Notes: generated from the sequence alone by a model not told the origin. DNA of 64,000 nucleotides from Siphonodentalium dalli (GCA_032622095.1 CP136063.1:274343426-274407425), one strand, 5' to 3'. Shown: positions 23,246 to 35,548, counted from the first letter of the stretch. Numbers and translations: made by a program.

Positions 23246-24463
23246 AGATTATTTGGGGACACCTGTTTTGGGTTGGGCCAGTTTTTGTCGGATACGATTT
23301 AATCGGACCGATCCAACTGAATTTGATTTCATCAGGAAAATCCGGCTCATGACGATGGCAACGCGGGTGTTTTGCTTGTCACATGACCAAAACATCATTC
23401 ATAATATCGGAATAGTTAGCAGCGACCGCTATTCTAAAATTATATCAAGAATTCTGATCAATCGACAAGAAACAACGGCTGGTAGACCTACATGTATGTG
23501 CAGAAAATAGGTGCCCGTATATAATAATCGCAACAAGAGGGAGGCAGCTGTGGAAAGGTAGATTACGCCAATTTACGGCTATTGGCACTATTAACTGTAT
23601 TGCCCGTGACCTCAATATATTATTATTAATATATTTATTTAGTTTATTATTAATAAATATTAGTCTTTAGAAATTCATATGAATATAAATCACCAGGACT
23701 ACCGGTAGATATAGTAAATGTCTAGATAGGCTGACCACGTACACCAGTTGACTATTTACTACAGTGACATGCATAGCATGCATATGACCAGAGTGAAAAT
23801 CGGACTCGTGCGCGCTGAACCCCAGATTTTATCGGGCCCGATTTATCCGGCAGCCGGATTTACCGGGCACAATCGGGGCCGTGTGCGCCGACACTTAATT
23901 TTCAACATACAGTTGCTAATTAAGATCAATTTAGAGCTTTTAGAAGTTTAATATTAGTATCGCAATTCGCAATGCTATTTGTGCATAGATAATTTTGTTT
24001 TTATTATTATTGTCACCTAGTCGGCACAGTATGGGATTAGATACAACGGCGCCCAATGGCATACCGATCTATTTCATCTGATTTTGCTAGAATCCATACA
24101 TACCTTTTCACAAGAACACAGGGTAAATTGTGAGAATATTTGCGAGAATCTAGATTTGGATTCTCGCCGAAAAAATATAAGCACTGCGGTTTATGTTTTC
24201 AAAATGAGAGATAATTTTAAGATGCCCTTTATTTCTTTAAATATCACTTTTACGAAATAACGGCCTTGTCTAAAGAGTTACACCATAAAGACAAAAACTT
24301 TGCAAACTTATTGGACACTCAAAACTGCGATGACACATTGCTCATTTTATACGTCATACTGTATGTGCATAGAAATGGGAGCTCTTAGAAGGGGTCCGAC
24401 TAGTCAAGTAGTAGTCGATTACCGTACAGGTCTCTGAATTTGCAGTTATTTTGTGTCGTTAGT
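23246..24463. other. Unassigned spacer
   Basis: No gene supported. 23260-23350 and 23800-23900 share 'atcggaccgatc / atcgggcccgattta...ccgg'-type motifs, suggesting one more degenerate repeat. A purely AT stretch lies at 23615-23665. Confidence 0.4.
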
Positions 24464-24980
24464 GAACATTCAGACGACCATGATACAATCGTAAGTGGAG
24501 GCATCGGGACCTGACGAAATTACGGATAGTTTATTGATAGATACCGGTAGACTGAGCCAGTGAGGGGTCGTCATACATGATTTTTTACGTACACCTGTAA
24601 CAGAACGAGAAAGAGAAATGCGGGAGTCGCACCGAAAGTTGGCAGCACCCAGAATCCCAAAGCTAGTCACACATCCAAGCGGCTTCGACATTGCTTAACT
24701 TCGGTGATCACACAAAGCGTCTAACGACCATGACCAAGAAATCTAGACCTCTCGAGCAGAGAAGTCATCGGCCTTCTACATTTACAATGCGACAGCTATA
24801 CACACAACTGCGATTACATTGCAAGTGGAAGTATTCAAGGATAAGCCACGATTTTGAATCTAAAATCAAACAGTGCTTGATATTATTGACATTATTTTTT
24901 TTCTTGCGATTATGACGTCAGCTACTTCCTACGATGGAAATTCTTCCACTTACGAATGAATCATGGTCACCTTAGTGTAC
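24464..24980. mobile_element. Miniature inverted-repeat element, copy 1
   Basis: The left end AACATTCAGACGACCATGAT and following caatcgtaagtgga are inverted at the right as TCCACTTACGAATGAATCAT, ggtcaccttagtgtac. Terminal similarity covers about 40 bp with mismatches. The 24764-24955 segment (agtcatcggccttctacat ... cctacgatggaaattcttcc) is repeated at 25331-25534. No transposase. Confidence 0.65.
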
Positions 24981-24989
24981 CCTGCTGGA

Positions 24990-25330
24990 CAAAACAAGTG
25001 TCCATTGGCACCGCTGTGAATTTGCCGTTTGGCCGCGGTGTCAGAGTTTGTAACAGCAGTTGAGCACCGCAGGCCGAACAGCAAGTACACTCAGACACTG
25101 CAGCCAAACAGCAAGTTCACTGCAGCTGAAAGGCAACTACTCTCGCAGTCGAATGGCATGTACACCATGGTTAGATTTCTGGTTTGTATTGTCTTTTTTC
25201 AGTTTGATGAAAGTACACCGTCGCAACTACACCATGCTGAATGGCAGTCATACCGCGGCCTAACTGTAGTTAGCCAGTGGAGCTGCGGTGTAGTTGCATT
25301 TCGGCCGCGGTGGCAACGCTGACCGCACTG
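24990..25330 (+). repeat. CpG-rich degenerate ~30-bp repeats
   Basis: Variants of 'cactgcagccaaacagcaag' recur ('caccgcaggccgaacagcaa', 'cactgcagctgaaaggcaac'), bounded by 'ttggccgcggtg' and 'ttcggccgcggtgg'. A 97-codon frame at 25029-25322 covers it, but its composition is explained by the repeat and I see no domain. Confidence 0.55.
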
Positions 25331-26242
25331 CAGTCATCGGCCTTCTACATTCAGATTCACAATGTGAACGCTACACACACAACTGTGATTACACTGCAAG
25401 TGGAAGTATAGTATCCAAGCATAAGCCACGATTTTGAATATAAAAACAAATGACAGTGCTTGATATTGATATTTTTTACTTGCGAATTTGACGTGATCTA
25501 GCATGGTTACTTCCTACGATGGAAATTCTTCCACTTAGTGCCACCGCAGATGCTACGATTAAAATCGTCAGTGGAGAAAAACGTAGGTGGAGAAATAGTA
25601 GCTTGCCCGCAGACGCTATGGTGCTGCGATGTTTACAGCTACGATTTTATCCACGTGATCGATCACATGATAGCAAAACGTTAGACCACATTCTCCACAT
25701 TATGCAACTAAATACATATGCATGGCATGTTTCTAAATTTTCTAAACTAACAATTTGATGTTGAAAGTTCAAGTGAAATTGAATATTGTTTTTATTTTTA
25801 CATTTTTGTACCTGTCAACTCAACAGGCTCAGCTGCCCCAATTGAATTTCAACAATTGCGACAGCCCTCTTCTCCTTGCCTGATATATGGTATAGGCATG
25901 CACTCCGTCGTGCCACATCTCCACCAATGTGGCCTCGTTTTTGGAAGTGCAAGAAGTTTGTAAACGTTGCGCCATTTTTGAATGTTTAATTTTCGTGGTA
26001 TTTACAACATGACCAGTGCGACAGTGGTCATGTGACAGCTACGATCGCGTGCGTTGCCAAGGTCACGCCACGATTTTCCTGGTAAAATCAAACAGTGCTT
26101 GATCGCTACGATTTGGCTACGTGGGCCATGTCGTGGGCATGCGCATTGGATGCTTCCTCCTGCGATTTTCCCCACTTACGATTTTAATCGCAGCGTGTGT
26201 GGTGGCACTTACAATTGAATCATGCATGGTTGCCTTAGTAGT
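25331..26242. mobile_element. Miniature element, copy 2, interrupted by a nested insertion
   Basis: 25331-25537 matches copy 1 (agtcatcggccttctacat, taagccacgattttgaat, cctacgatggaaattcttcc). It is broken at CACTTA and resumes after 26208 with CTTACAATTGAATCATG, ggttgccttagtagtgtac. The left terminus is missing and is replaced by the CpG-rich block. Confidence 0.7.
25538..26208. mobile_element. PIF/Harbinger-like miniature element, nested
   Basis: Ends GTGCCACCGCAGATGCTACG and its inverted partner CGCAGCGTGTGTGGTGGCAC are alignable for about 43 bp, continuing through ATTAAAATCGT(C/A)AGTGG(A/G)GAAAA. It is flanked on both sides by TTA (25535-25537 and 26209-26211), the TWA-type 3-bp target duplication of PIF/Harbinger. 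Joining the flanks across the insertion restores the host element sequence CTTCCACTTAC.AATTGAATCATG seen in copy 1, which independently confirms the boundaries. No transposase in the 671-bp body. Confidence 0.8.
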
Positions 26243-26626
26243 GTACATTCAGACGACCATGATTCAATCGTAAGTAGAGGAACTAAGCCCGACATGATCG
26301 TCAATAGTTTGTTCGGACGCTTGCGATGTTGCATACATTATGATATCATAGATTGTTCCTAAAGCATGTGATTGACTACTGGCCTGCTATCATTTCAAGC
26401 TTCGATTTTTGATGCCAACAACAACAAGATTTTTATGTACACATCACTGCGATTAAGCCGCAAGTGGTGATAACCAAGAATGCCACGGTTTAGCATCTAA
26501 AATCAAGAGCTTGATATTATTTTATGCCCTACGATTTGGACGTGGACATGCGCAGTCCAGCTACCAGTTACTTCCTACGACGGAAATCTGTCCACTTACT
26601 ATTGCATCGTGGTTGTCTGAATGTAC
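26243..26626. mobile_element. Miniature inverted-repeat element, copy 3
   Basis: Begins GTACATTCAGACGACCATGA and ends with the inverted form TGGTTGTCTGAATGTAC (about 35 bp of terminal similarity through caatcgtaagt). It directly abuts the right end of copy 2, so related elements sit head to tail. It contains 'aagccgcaagtgg' and 'cctacgacggaaatctgtcc' blocks of the family. Confidence 0.75.
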
Positions 26627-27789
26627 CCTTAACTTAAGCAAGTTAATGTAACGTTCACTTAGTGCAATGATTCATTGATTGTTGTTGGCATCTAATCAAT
26701 GGTTGCTGATTGAATATCACCATGTAGAACTTTGAACATAATGACATTGACAATAGGCCTACCATGATTGATGTTTTGATGGTGCATCGAATTTTCCAAG
26801 TTTTCTGTTGTTTTCTGTTGTTTTCATTTGCAAAATTGTCATCACGTTGAAAGTATGCTTAGAAATTATGGACAGATGGAGTTCACAAATATGCACACAT
26901 ACTGACGTAACTTACCTGCTAGTCACAGTCGGTTGTTGTGCTCGGTTTATGCCGATATTCACATAAATTGCACCTCGTGTTCACGAATTATTTCTGCGGC
27001 GGGACTATTTGTGAATTGTGATTGCGTATTAATTTATAGCACAAACTCACATCTCTTCGTCCGTTGTTGTTAGAAATACAACATTTTATAACATTAGTAA
27101 ACCTCAATACAATTAAAGAAGTAGTTTGTTTCATACAATTGCAGAATATTATGGGTTTAAATTGTCAATGCGTTTGGAACTATATGTTATCATCAAATTT
27201 TATTTATCGGATTTATTTTTAGATTTTATCGACGAGCACTGATGGACTGAATCGAAATATTCGTCGATGATCGAAACAAGTTAATAGCCTGGCCCGGGTT
27301 ACTCTGCTTTAAACTTATGAATATTGCACGAATCTATCTAAAATACCGATAGAAAATTGAAGATATTCTCTACATGGGCATTGATGCGACTGGTAGTAGT
27401 TTTCTGGGAAAATGTTTTTTAATTTGTAAACAATCATCGACTGATTTGTGTTGGTCTTGACAACCGATTACGACAATATACAAATTCAAATTATTTATTG
27501 GTTATGACCATATTCTAGCGTAATCCAAGATAAAATACATATATAAATATCATCTTACATATAATCATTATATATTATTACTGCCTATAGACTACAGTAA
27601 TATATCTATAGTTTCAAGTTTTACGACAATAATGCTTTAGGCCCACCGATCCTATGTGCGACATTTCTGCTCCCCAAAATTCAAAATCCAAGGGTCGTAT
27701 TACTTAAAAATTGGTGACGTCACAAAATCAGATATAGCCTATATACGACCCAAACGTCTTTGGTTCGTTATAAGTCGAGTTTTGGAAAA
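26627..27789. other. Unassigned spacer
   Basis: No gene supported. A dispersed block 'attaatttatagcacaaactc' at about 27030 matches 18044. 27.5-27.6 kb is AT-rich. Confidence 0.4.
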
Positions 27790-28460
27790 AAACTCGACTA
27801 ATAAAAACTGTTTGGCTGGACCATTGGTGCTAAAAAATGTACACATGGGTCAATTGACCCGGGGAGTGTCATGGGATTGGTGCCATTGACATCAGATGTC
27901 TTAAAAGGACAATAATAATTAATTATACACCCAAAATGGTCGGAATTTTGTAATAAAGATTGCTTCGCATGGGTAAATTGACACGAATATTGTCACGAGA
28001 TAGGTGTTGTTAACATCTGATTCAGACGACTTAAAGGGGCATAAACAATTCTAATTTAAAAAATGAATCATATACACAAAATGGTTAGACTCTGGTCGCT
28101 GGAAATTGGTATACAGGGGTAAATTGACCCGGGCAAACTTAAAGGGGAACTTATAGATTATATTATAGAGATGAGCAATTCTTATCAGCTTAAACGATAT
28201 GTAGTAAAATTGGTACACATGGGATCCCATGACTAGGGGAATGTCATGGTATTGGCGCCTTGGACATCAGATGACATAAAGGGGGGTTTGTAAAATATGT
28301 TAACATAGCTTATCAATTAAAAGCATTTATCATCTCAGAAGATATATGGGAAAATTGGTACAGATCGAGATAATATGAAATTGGGCGTGTCATGGGATAG
28401 GTGCCGTTGACATCAGATGACTTAAAGAAGTACTAGTAATTAGCAATACAGAGCGTTTAT
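27790..28460 (+). repeat. Degenerate tandem array (~110-165 bp period)
   Basis: Five diverged units carry 'acatgggtcaattgacccg', 'agtgtcatgggattggtgcc', 'ttgacatcagatg(a/t)c', 'ttaaaggggcaataataatt' and 'aaaatggt'. Units are near 27840, 27968, 28115, 28215 and 28380. Overlapping frames are not conserved between units. Confidence 0.7.
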
Positions 28461-29693
28461 TATCAACTTAAAAGTAGAGGTAACTTTAACCAGAGTTTCA
28501 TGCAATATATATGTGATGCTTATCTCAGGTGACTAATAAATAGTTTAAATGACTGGAGGGGGCACTAATAATGTGTTCATTCCTTACCTGAGCAATGCCA
28601 GGTACCCTATCTAGTAATTGATACAGATATGATGGACTTATGTTTTGTATGGTGGAATGATTAGGTCCCGCGCTGACAGCACCCCTCCTCTCGTGCAAGT
28701 TTCCTCACCAAGCAGGTACTCACTGTCTGATGGCTCCATTTTCATATTTTAAAATCACCTCCATATCACCTTATTGTGAAGTGCATCATTGATCTACCAT
28801 TTAGTAAAGGTATCCCACAAATTTGTCATAAATGTACACACAATTGATACAAAAGCTTGCCATTTAAGGCACATATCTAAATTATTGTTCCTTCAATACA
28901 TTGAAACTCCACAAGTACTACAGGGCATCAGATGAATATTTAAACTAAACTGTTTAAAAAATGGAAAGATTCTTTGCCCATCAGAGGAGATACTGTAGGG
29001 AATCTTTTTGAACAAACCACTTTGATTTGAAATGGAAGTGCGCGACTAAAATATTGTAATCTGTGGGTAACATCAGGTGTGGTTTCCTCACTGCTTCAAG
29101 ATTGCTGACTAATATTGATTTGAATTTATAGATATTGGGATGAAATATCTCCAAATATTGACAGTAGAATTCTTGTCTACAGGCTCTATAAAAGCTGGTA
29201 ATTTAGTGACACAGCTGTGGGATAATACAAATGGAAACACTTTAGAAATGACTTATTGAAAGATGCAATTGCCCACATGCCTGTAAATATATTCATTATT
29301 GACTGAATGTAATGCAGAACCGCATGCACTGTATCTGTAATTGATAAACATCTTGCAATGGTTTTTTCATTTATAACACTGGTTATACATGTTGGTATAT
29401 CTTAAAAGGATAAGATATAAAAATGTCGTTTCATCTCATCGATAGAGGCAATATTATTTTCATCTCATGCATCCATGAAATGTTGGAAGGTCTTCTCCCC
29501 AACTTGTTTTCAGAGGCCATATATCCAGGACAATGGAGAGAGAGAAAGAGAAATACTGTCAAACTATTTATTCAAATTCGGGAAAAGTCCATAACAACAA
29601 TATCTAATATGTGCTCTATAGTAGTACATACATGTATATACTAAAGTATGGAGCTTCAAAGATAAAATGAGAGTTGAACAAAATATTGTATTT
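28461..29693. other. Unassigned spacer
   Basis: No repeat ends or coding evidence. The short frame at 29423-29644 (+) has no recognised motif. Confidence 0.4.
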
Positions 29694-29819
29694 AAGAAAT
29701 GAATGTAGTGGGTGTGCATGTGTTATTGGGGCACATGGCGCTGTGGTCGTTTGGGGACATTGTGTAAAGCGGTTGACACTAAATGTGCCACATTCATAAA
29801 CCCACTGCATTCATTTCTT
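29694..29819. mobile_element. 126-bp miniature inverted-repeat element
   Basis: Left end AAGAAATGAATGTAGTGGGT and right end ACCCACTGCATTCATTTCTT match 19 of 20 as inverted repeats. A second, weaker pair inside is gggcacat...atgtgcc. No clear target duplication. Confidence 0.75.
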
Positions 29820-31319
29820 TATTTATATAGCTTTTTTATTGTTTATTCCCATAAACAAGACAGTCAATGACTGTGGGTCGCTCATCAGACTTTAAAGACT
29901 GAGAAGACTGAGACACTGAAGACTACAAGGGTCAGCACGTGACAATATCACTTAAGACAAGTAGTTCTAAACAGGGACATAGCTGGAGGTTCTCAGATGA
30001 GCAAGGCTCGTCAAATGAAATTTCTAATTGCACACCACTGACAAATCTCCAATCTCTTACCTTTTAAAGAAAACAACCATACCACAGTGCTAAGTTCACA
30101 AAAATCCTTTTGCACATCCCTCTTAGATTGAATTTTACAACTGGTACCAGTACTTCAAGCTCTCAAACGTTTGAAAATTACAAACCAAATAAAGTTAAAA
30201 TTTGTGGCCAATTTGGTCCAACAGTTTAACCTGAAGTAGGAACATATGGACTGTTGGTTTAAAAACATACATGAGGGAAAAACAAACCAAACTATGAGAA
30301 CAATTCTAACCTATTTGTTATGTGAACATCTAATCTACAACTAATGTTATAACAGGCATGAAATTTTCAACTGTTTAAATTTTGATCAAATAGGGGGTCA
30401 AAACCCCACCGCTCTACACTCCTTCCCCGTTGCCTCCAACATTGCCCCCACCCAGGCTTCCTAGAAATCAATATTATTATACCAGTACCAAACAGGATAG
30501 AGGAGAGTTAAATCTCTTATCTCTGCCCCTATTAGAACAAATGTGAATCCCCATCTATTAGATCCATCTAGTAATATCAATATACCCCCACTATCCAATA
30601 GGGTATGTTTTCACCTGGATGAGTGGTGGTTAACAAAATAATATTGGGACAGCCAAGTCTGTATTTAGAGTGTCTGACCTCTGCAGAATGAGGTCCACAA
30701 AAGGTGAATTTAATGACACTATTCCCCAAGGTGGAATAGCACAACATATTCACTCTCTGGGGACCTCATTTCCTAACGAGAGGCCAATCACGATCGACAG
30801 ATGTTTAACCCATACCTTGGCGATAGCGATTAGCTATAACTGATAATTGGTCTAAGATATGATCACAGTAATACATATATCAGTACTTAAACTTAAAATC
30901 AAAAGCTCAAATAATTTGTCTTAAGAAGGGGTTAAAGTATTTGGGGTGGGGGAGGAGTCGATTTAAATCTCATAACTCTGTCCCTATTCACACAATGACC
31001 TCTCACTGTGAGATCCAATGGTTTAGCCATTAATAAATTTGACAGATAGGATAAACAATTATCCAGCCAGCAGGTTGTTTGTCTTTACCTTCATACAACC
31101 ACCCCCTAGAGCTTTGTAACATATGTCACCACTGAATTAATAACAGATTTCGCTTGGAATGACATCTATTAAAGGTACTCTCATGTACTCTGGATATTAG
31201 ATGTTCACATGGCAATTTATTGCTATCATTATATTACATGCAACTATTGCAATAAAATCTTCATATCTTCAAAAAAGGACATCACACCTAATTAATGGTA
31301 TACAACTAAAACAAATTGA
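29820..31319. other. Unassigned spacer with small repeats
   Basis: A small inverted pair AATGAGGTCC / GGACCTCATT lies at about 30688-30772. 30778-30860 is the second copy of the repeat at 19035 ('gagaggccaatcacgatcga', 'cagatgtttaacccat'). No gene supported. Confidence 0.45.
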
Positions 31320-31870
31320 TGTCAATGAATTTTTTTTTTTTAATTAAATATTTTTTTTATTATTTAATATAAAAGTTTTTTAATATTTTTTGCGTGTTAA
31401 ATTGAGCGAGGAAATTCAATCTAAAAAATTTTTTTTAATTAAAATTTAAAAAAAAAAAGGGGTCATAACTCCTTTAAAATAAATCGGATCAAACCCAAAT
31501 TCGAACTTGATCTGTATTTTGGGCTGATAATATCACATACCAAATTTGGTCAATCAGATGAAATTGATTTTGAGTTATGGCAGCATGTGTAAATTATAAG
31601 TAAAAAAGGGCCATTACCAGCCAAAACTGTAAAAAAAAAAAAAATCGATTCAAACCCATATTCGAACTCGAACTGTATTTTGGGCTGAGAAACCTGTATA
31701 CAAAATTTGGTTCCGATCAAATAGAAAATGTTAGAGTTATCGCATTATGCCTAAAGTGTCTACGGACGGACATACAGATGGATGTACAGATGGATGGATG
31801 AACGACGAGTGGTCAATCCCAACATTGACACTATGTGTACCATACTATGGTATAGGTACACATAAAAAGT
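31320..31870 (+). mobile_element. Pearl/DINE-like modular element, family C
   Basis: A T/A-rich head with 'taaattgagcgaggaaattcaatc' is followed by two core units about 165 bp apart ('gggtcataactcc', 'cgaacttgatctgtattttgggctg', 'acaaaatttggt', 'gatcagat', 'gagttatggca(g)catg'). Next come a GGAC/GATG-rich tract (31763-31800), 'gaacgacgagtggtcaatcc' and a final near-palindrome ACCATACTATGGTATAGGTA. Core, microsatellite and palindromic tail occur in the order described for pearl elements. The 82-codon frame at the tail is repeat-derived. Confidence 0.7.
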
Positions 31871-32265
31871 TTTATCTCATGCAGAGTACAAGAAAAATGT
31901 ATCAAAGTTCAAACCTGTTGTGCCTCTTTAATATTTCTATTCACATTTGTAATCAATTGAAATCAATGTCGAAAAAGCTTTCCATTAATATATAAATCAA
32001 ACAAACTAGACCTACAGTTCTAAAAGTGTTTTGAATAATTATTTTGTTCTCATAGACTGATACAGAGCTCTCAAGTTGTCTTCCCATGCAACCAACAATT
32101 GTACTAAACACAATCACATTATTAACCTCCAATAGTAATGCTATTAAACAATAAAACCAGATTATGCCTTTAAGATGAAATTTAAATAACCATGCATATA
32201 AAATATAAAAGCATAAACATTCCATCTATGATATCTCATCATACGGCCAACACATCTGCTAGCAG
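31871..32265. other. Unassigned spacer
   Basis: AT-rich with no feature supported. The 90-codon minus frame has no recognised motif. Confidence 0.35.
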
Positions 32266-32269
32266 TTAA

Positions 32270-33652
32270 TGGACCTATCCGTACGTCCCGCCCACCTGTA
32301 GACTGCATGGTTACTGTTACTACATGTACGCACCACAAGCCATCTCAATTCCGCTATCTCTTCAGTGCTAAAATAGATTCCGATGAGAAAGGACTGTGTT
32401 GTTAAACGCCATGTAACACGATAATATAGGTCCCTTCTGAATATCACGATTTTCAAGATACCTTTGTGTGTAAATATGCAACATGTAAAAGTGACTGTCA
32501 TTAGATATAAACAAAAATAGAACCAGTTTTTAAACAAAAAAAAGGTGTGATTGTTAGGCCACTTCCGATAAACAACAAAGATAGATGTTTAGGCATACGT
32601 TGAATCAAATAGTGTAAATAAAGCCATTATGAAACTTCAATATCAAATAGCAAATTTACTATCGAAGCTATGCTAATGGTTCACACCTTGATGCAATAAA
32701 CCAAACGTAGGTGTACATGTGGTAATTAATCTATAATCCCTCTTTTGTCGAAATAAATATAACGATATCAGATTACCATACACGAGCGTCCTGAAAGAAC
32801 CCTGGTGCCATCAGGCCGGATGCAAAGGATTATCAAATAATGGCCTTTTAAAATTGCACATCCTATTTTCCCGTAAATAATGTACATTAAAGAAAATGCC
32901 GACTATCATGGAGTCAGTTGCATGTTGCCATGTCGAGGCAACAAATGGCACAAAGTGAACTTGTTCGGTGAAGGTTGCGTGTATACACCGCGAAGCACGT
33001 GCAATGTGTGAAATTTCATGTAATTCTCTTGGTAAACATCTGTTGATTCTCATTTACACGTACATTGTCGGAGGAAGCTTTAGATTCTCAAATGGATTCA
33101 GTAAGATCGACGTTCGCACGAGCTCCTACAGGTTAGTGCGAATAGCAGACATTCGAACTCAATATTACCACGATGTTATAACAGCAACAAATGTATACAT
33201 TTATAATGAAAAACACTTCACATAAAACACATACTCGCGGCACAATTAATATTCATAACGGGACTACTATTTCCACGTTTTAGTCTGAAATCTGTTATAT
33301 ATAAATATTGAAATTTAAATAACACTAGGATCCGAGTGTGGTCGGTGGCATTATTTAATCCAGCCTAAAGAGATGTCATAGTTACTTTTTTTTATTTCGG
33401 AAACCGAACTAAAACATGTATAAATATCGTTCGTCAATCGGACATGTTCCACATGCACATATCAACACCATTGTAGCTTTTTAAGACATATTTTGCTCCC
33501 GTGTTCGTAAATTCCCTATTGCTTACAACTGTAGTTAGGGACTGGCTTGTGGTGCGATTCATATCACTAGGCAGTCCTATGTCGCTTCCGGGTTTAAGCT
33601 ATCGGCTCATTGGCTATAATTGAAATTGGGGCGGTACCTACGGATAGGTCCA
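32270..33652. mobile_element. 1.4-kb TTAA-flanked element
   Basis: The element starts TGGACCTATCCGTACGTCCC and ends with the inverted form GGTACCTACGGATAGGTCCA. The inverted ends agree over about 23 bp with small indels. TTAA flanks both sides (32266-32269 and 33653-33656). Further inward, 'gtgcgattcat...' and 'gcaccacaagcc' also mirror each other. Frames inside (32811-33053 -, 32968-33225 +) are under 90 codons with no transposase motif, so it is non-autonomous. TTAA use points to the piggyBac/Kolobok group. Confidence 0.8.
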
Positions 33653-33779
33653 TTAACTCAATGCAAGAGAGAGTCATTGTCACTTGATACTATCTCTGTT
33701 GCTCAATGTGAGAAGACAACTTCATGGCATTGTAAACCTGATTTATTAGATTCTACTTGGACAGTGCAAACTGTGTATC

Positions 33780-34285
33780 TTTGATATATTTTAGAGATGA
33801 ATAAAATAATCAAAGGGTCATAACGCCCGCCATTAAATAATATCGGATAAACCCATATTCGAACTTGATCTGTATTTTGAGTTGAGAAACTCACATACAA
33901 AATTTGGTTTCTATCAGTTGAAAAATGGTTGATTTATCGAAGCATGCATGAATGAACTTGATATGTATTTTGGGCTAAGAAACTCGCATACCAGATTTGG
34001 TGACGGTCAGATAATTTTTTTTTTAGTTGTGGCAGCATGCATGAATTCTAAGTCGAAAAAGGGCTAAAATTCCATTAAAAAAATCGGATCAAACCCATAT
34101 TCGAACTTGATCTGTATTTGGTGCTGAGAAATTCATATACAAAATATGGTTCTGATCAGATAGAAAATATTTCAGTTATCGCACCATGCGTAAAGTGTCT
34201 ACAGACAGACGGACGGACTAACAACGAGTGGTCAATCCGGACAACGACACTATGATTACCATACTATGGTATGGGTAAACATAAT
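33780..34285 (+). mobile_element. Modular element, family C, two to three units
   Basis: Units at about 33816, 33950 and 34050 with 'gggtcataacgcc', 'ttcgaacttgatctgtattt', 'tgagaaactcacatacaaaa', 'gatagaaaatatttcagtta' and 'gcaccatgcgtaaagtgtc'. They are followed by ACAGACAGACGGACGGAC, 'aacgagtggtcaatccgg' and the palindromic tail ACCATACTATGGTATGGGTA. Family A starts three bases after the tail, so two elements are joined head to tail. Confidence 0.7.
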
Positions 34286-34288
34286 ATA

Positions 34289-34967
34289 AGTGTCAGTGAC
34301 ACTGTAGCTCAACTTAGGTAGGGGAATATTTTAATGGTTGACAGTAAATGGAGGAATAGGAAAGGTGCTAATTGAAATGTCTAACCTAGCTGTGCCAAAG
34401 GATTTAGTCATGCAAAGAGTAAAATCCAAGATGGCCACCAGCGGCCATGTTTTTTGGCCAAATGGCCCCAAAATAACTCGTTCCCGTCTACATGTCATTG
34501 TTGACATCTATGACAAATTTCATGAAGATCCGACTAAAGCTACGATCTGCAGCCCGCGCCAAACGATTCAGTCATGCGAAGAGTAAAATCCAAAATGGCT
34601 GCTGGTGGCCATGTTGTTTGACAGAACGACCCCAAAATGACTCGTTCCCATCTACATGTCAATATTAACATCCATGACAAATTTCATGATGATCAGACGA
34701 ACAGGACTACCTGTAGACCGCGCCAATGGATTTAATTTTGAAATTCAAGATGGCCACCAGTGGCCATGTTTTTTGGCCGAATGACCCCAAAATGACTCGT
34801 TCCCATCTACATGTCAATGTCAACATTCATGACAAATTTCATAAAGATCAGACCAAAGGTACGACATGTGGCCCGCACCAAAGGAAATTGTTGACAGACA
34901 CACAGACACACGGACGACGGATGCCAACTCATGGCAATAGCTCAAACTTACAAAGTATGTTGTGCTA
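34289..34967 (+). mobile_element. Pearl/DINE-like modular element, family A, complete
   Basis: The head has the perfect palindrome AGTGTCAGTGACACT (34289-34303), then TAGCTCAAC (34305-34313). The core is about three and a half units of 164 bp (unit starts at 34394, 34558 and 34722), each with the 'aagatggcc...ggccatgttttttgg' and 'atgactcgttcccatctaca' blocks. Then come a GACAGACACACAGACACACG tract, 'gacgacggatgcc', 'catggcaa' and the tail hairpin TAGCTCAAACTTAC..GTATGTTGTGCTA (34938-34967). Head TAGCTCAAC and the canonical tail GTTGAGCTA form short inverted termini. This is the pearl-element plan of bivalves. A Helentron/Helitron-type mobiliser is inferred, not shown. Confidence 0.8.
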
Positions 34968-34971
34968 AAAA

Positions 34972-35548
34972 TAACCCTATTTGAACAAATCTGAACCCGG
35001 TCACCCAAGGCCCATCCATACTGAATATAATTTAATTTCATTAAAGATTAAAGTTTCATAACTCTGCAGATGTTATAATGGTGTTACCATTTTCAAATTT
35101 TATAACATGTTTAAAAAAAAATTCTGTTTGTTAAATTGAGCAAGGTGAAAATTCCAAAAAAACTGAATTAAATTTTTTTTTTTTTTTTTAGTTAAGTCAC
35201 TGGCTCCGTCAACATTTGACCCAGTGATCTCATTTGAACTAATCTGAATCACAGTCCCACAAGGACCCTTTGTACCAAATATGAACCCATTCGCCCCAAT
35301 GAAATTTGAGAAGTAGTCATTTTTTAAATTACTATGGTGGAAAAGAGTTATGGTCCTAGCTTCGCAACTGTTTGACCGGGTGACCTCATTTGAACAAACC
35401 TGAATGTGATTCACATAGGGAACATCCACACCAAATATGAACCCATTCTGTCTTACGGTTCTGGAGGAGAAGATGATTCTTGACGGACGGACGGACAAGG
35501 AGTGATGATTATAGCTCCACCGGAAACTTCGTTTCAGGTGAGCTAAAG
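34972..35548 (+). mobile_element. Pearl/DINE-like modular element, family B
   Basis: Three core units near 34975, 35219 and 35374 share 'tttgaac(t/a)aatctgaa', 'ccaaatatgaacccattc' and a 'gagttatggtcct/aactctg' block, with a T-rich stretch after the first. They are followed by GACGGACGGACGGACAAGG (35483-35501) and the hairpin TAGCTCCACCGG / CAGGTGAGCTA around 'aaacttcgttt' (35511-35545). Same layout as family A with a different core. The 156-codon minus frame across it is not coding. Confidence 0.75.

Noticed and set aside
29720-29760. tRNA-like SINE start in the 126-bp element
   Set aside because: 'ggcgctgtggtcgtttgggg' only loosely resembles a SINE A-box region, and no B box or tail is visible.
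31763-31806. GGAC/GATG tract as an independent microsatellite
   Set aside because: It sits at the fixed place between core and tail in the modular elements, so it is part of the element.
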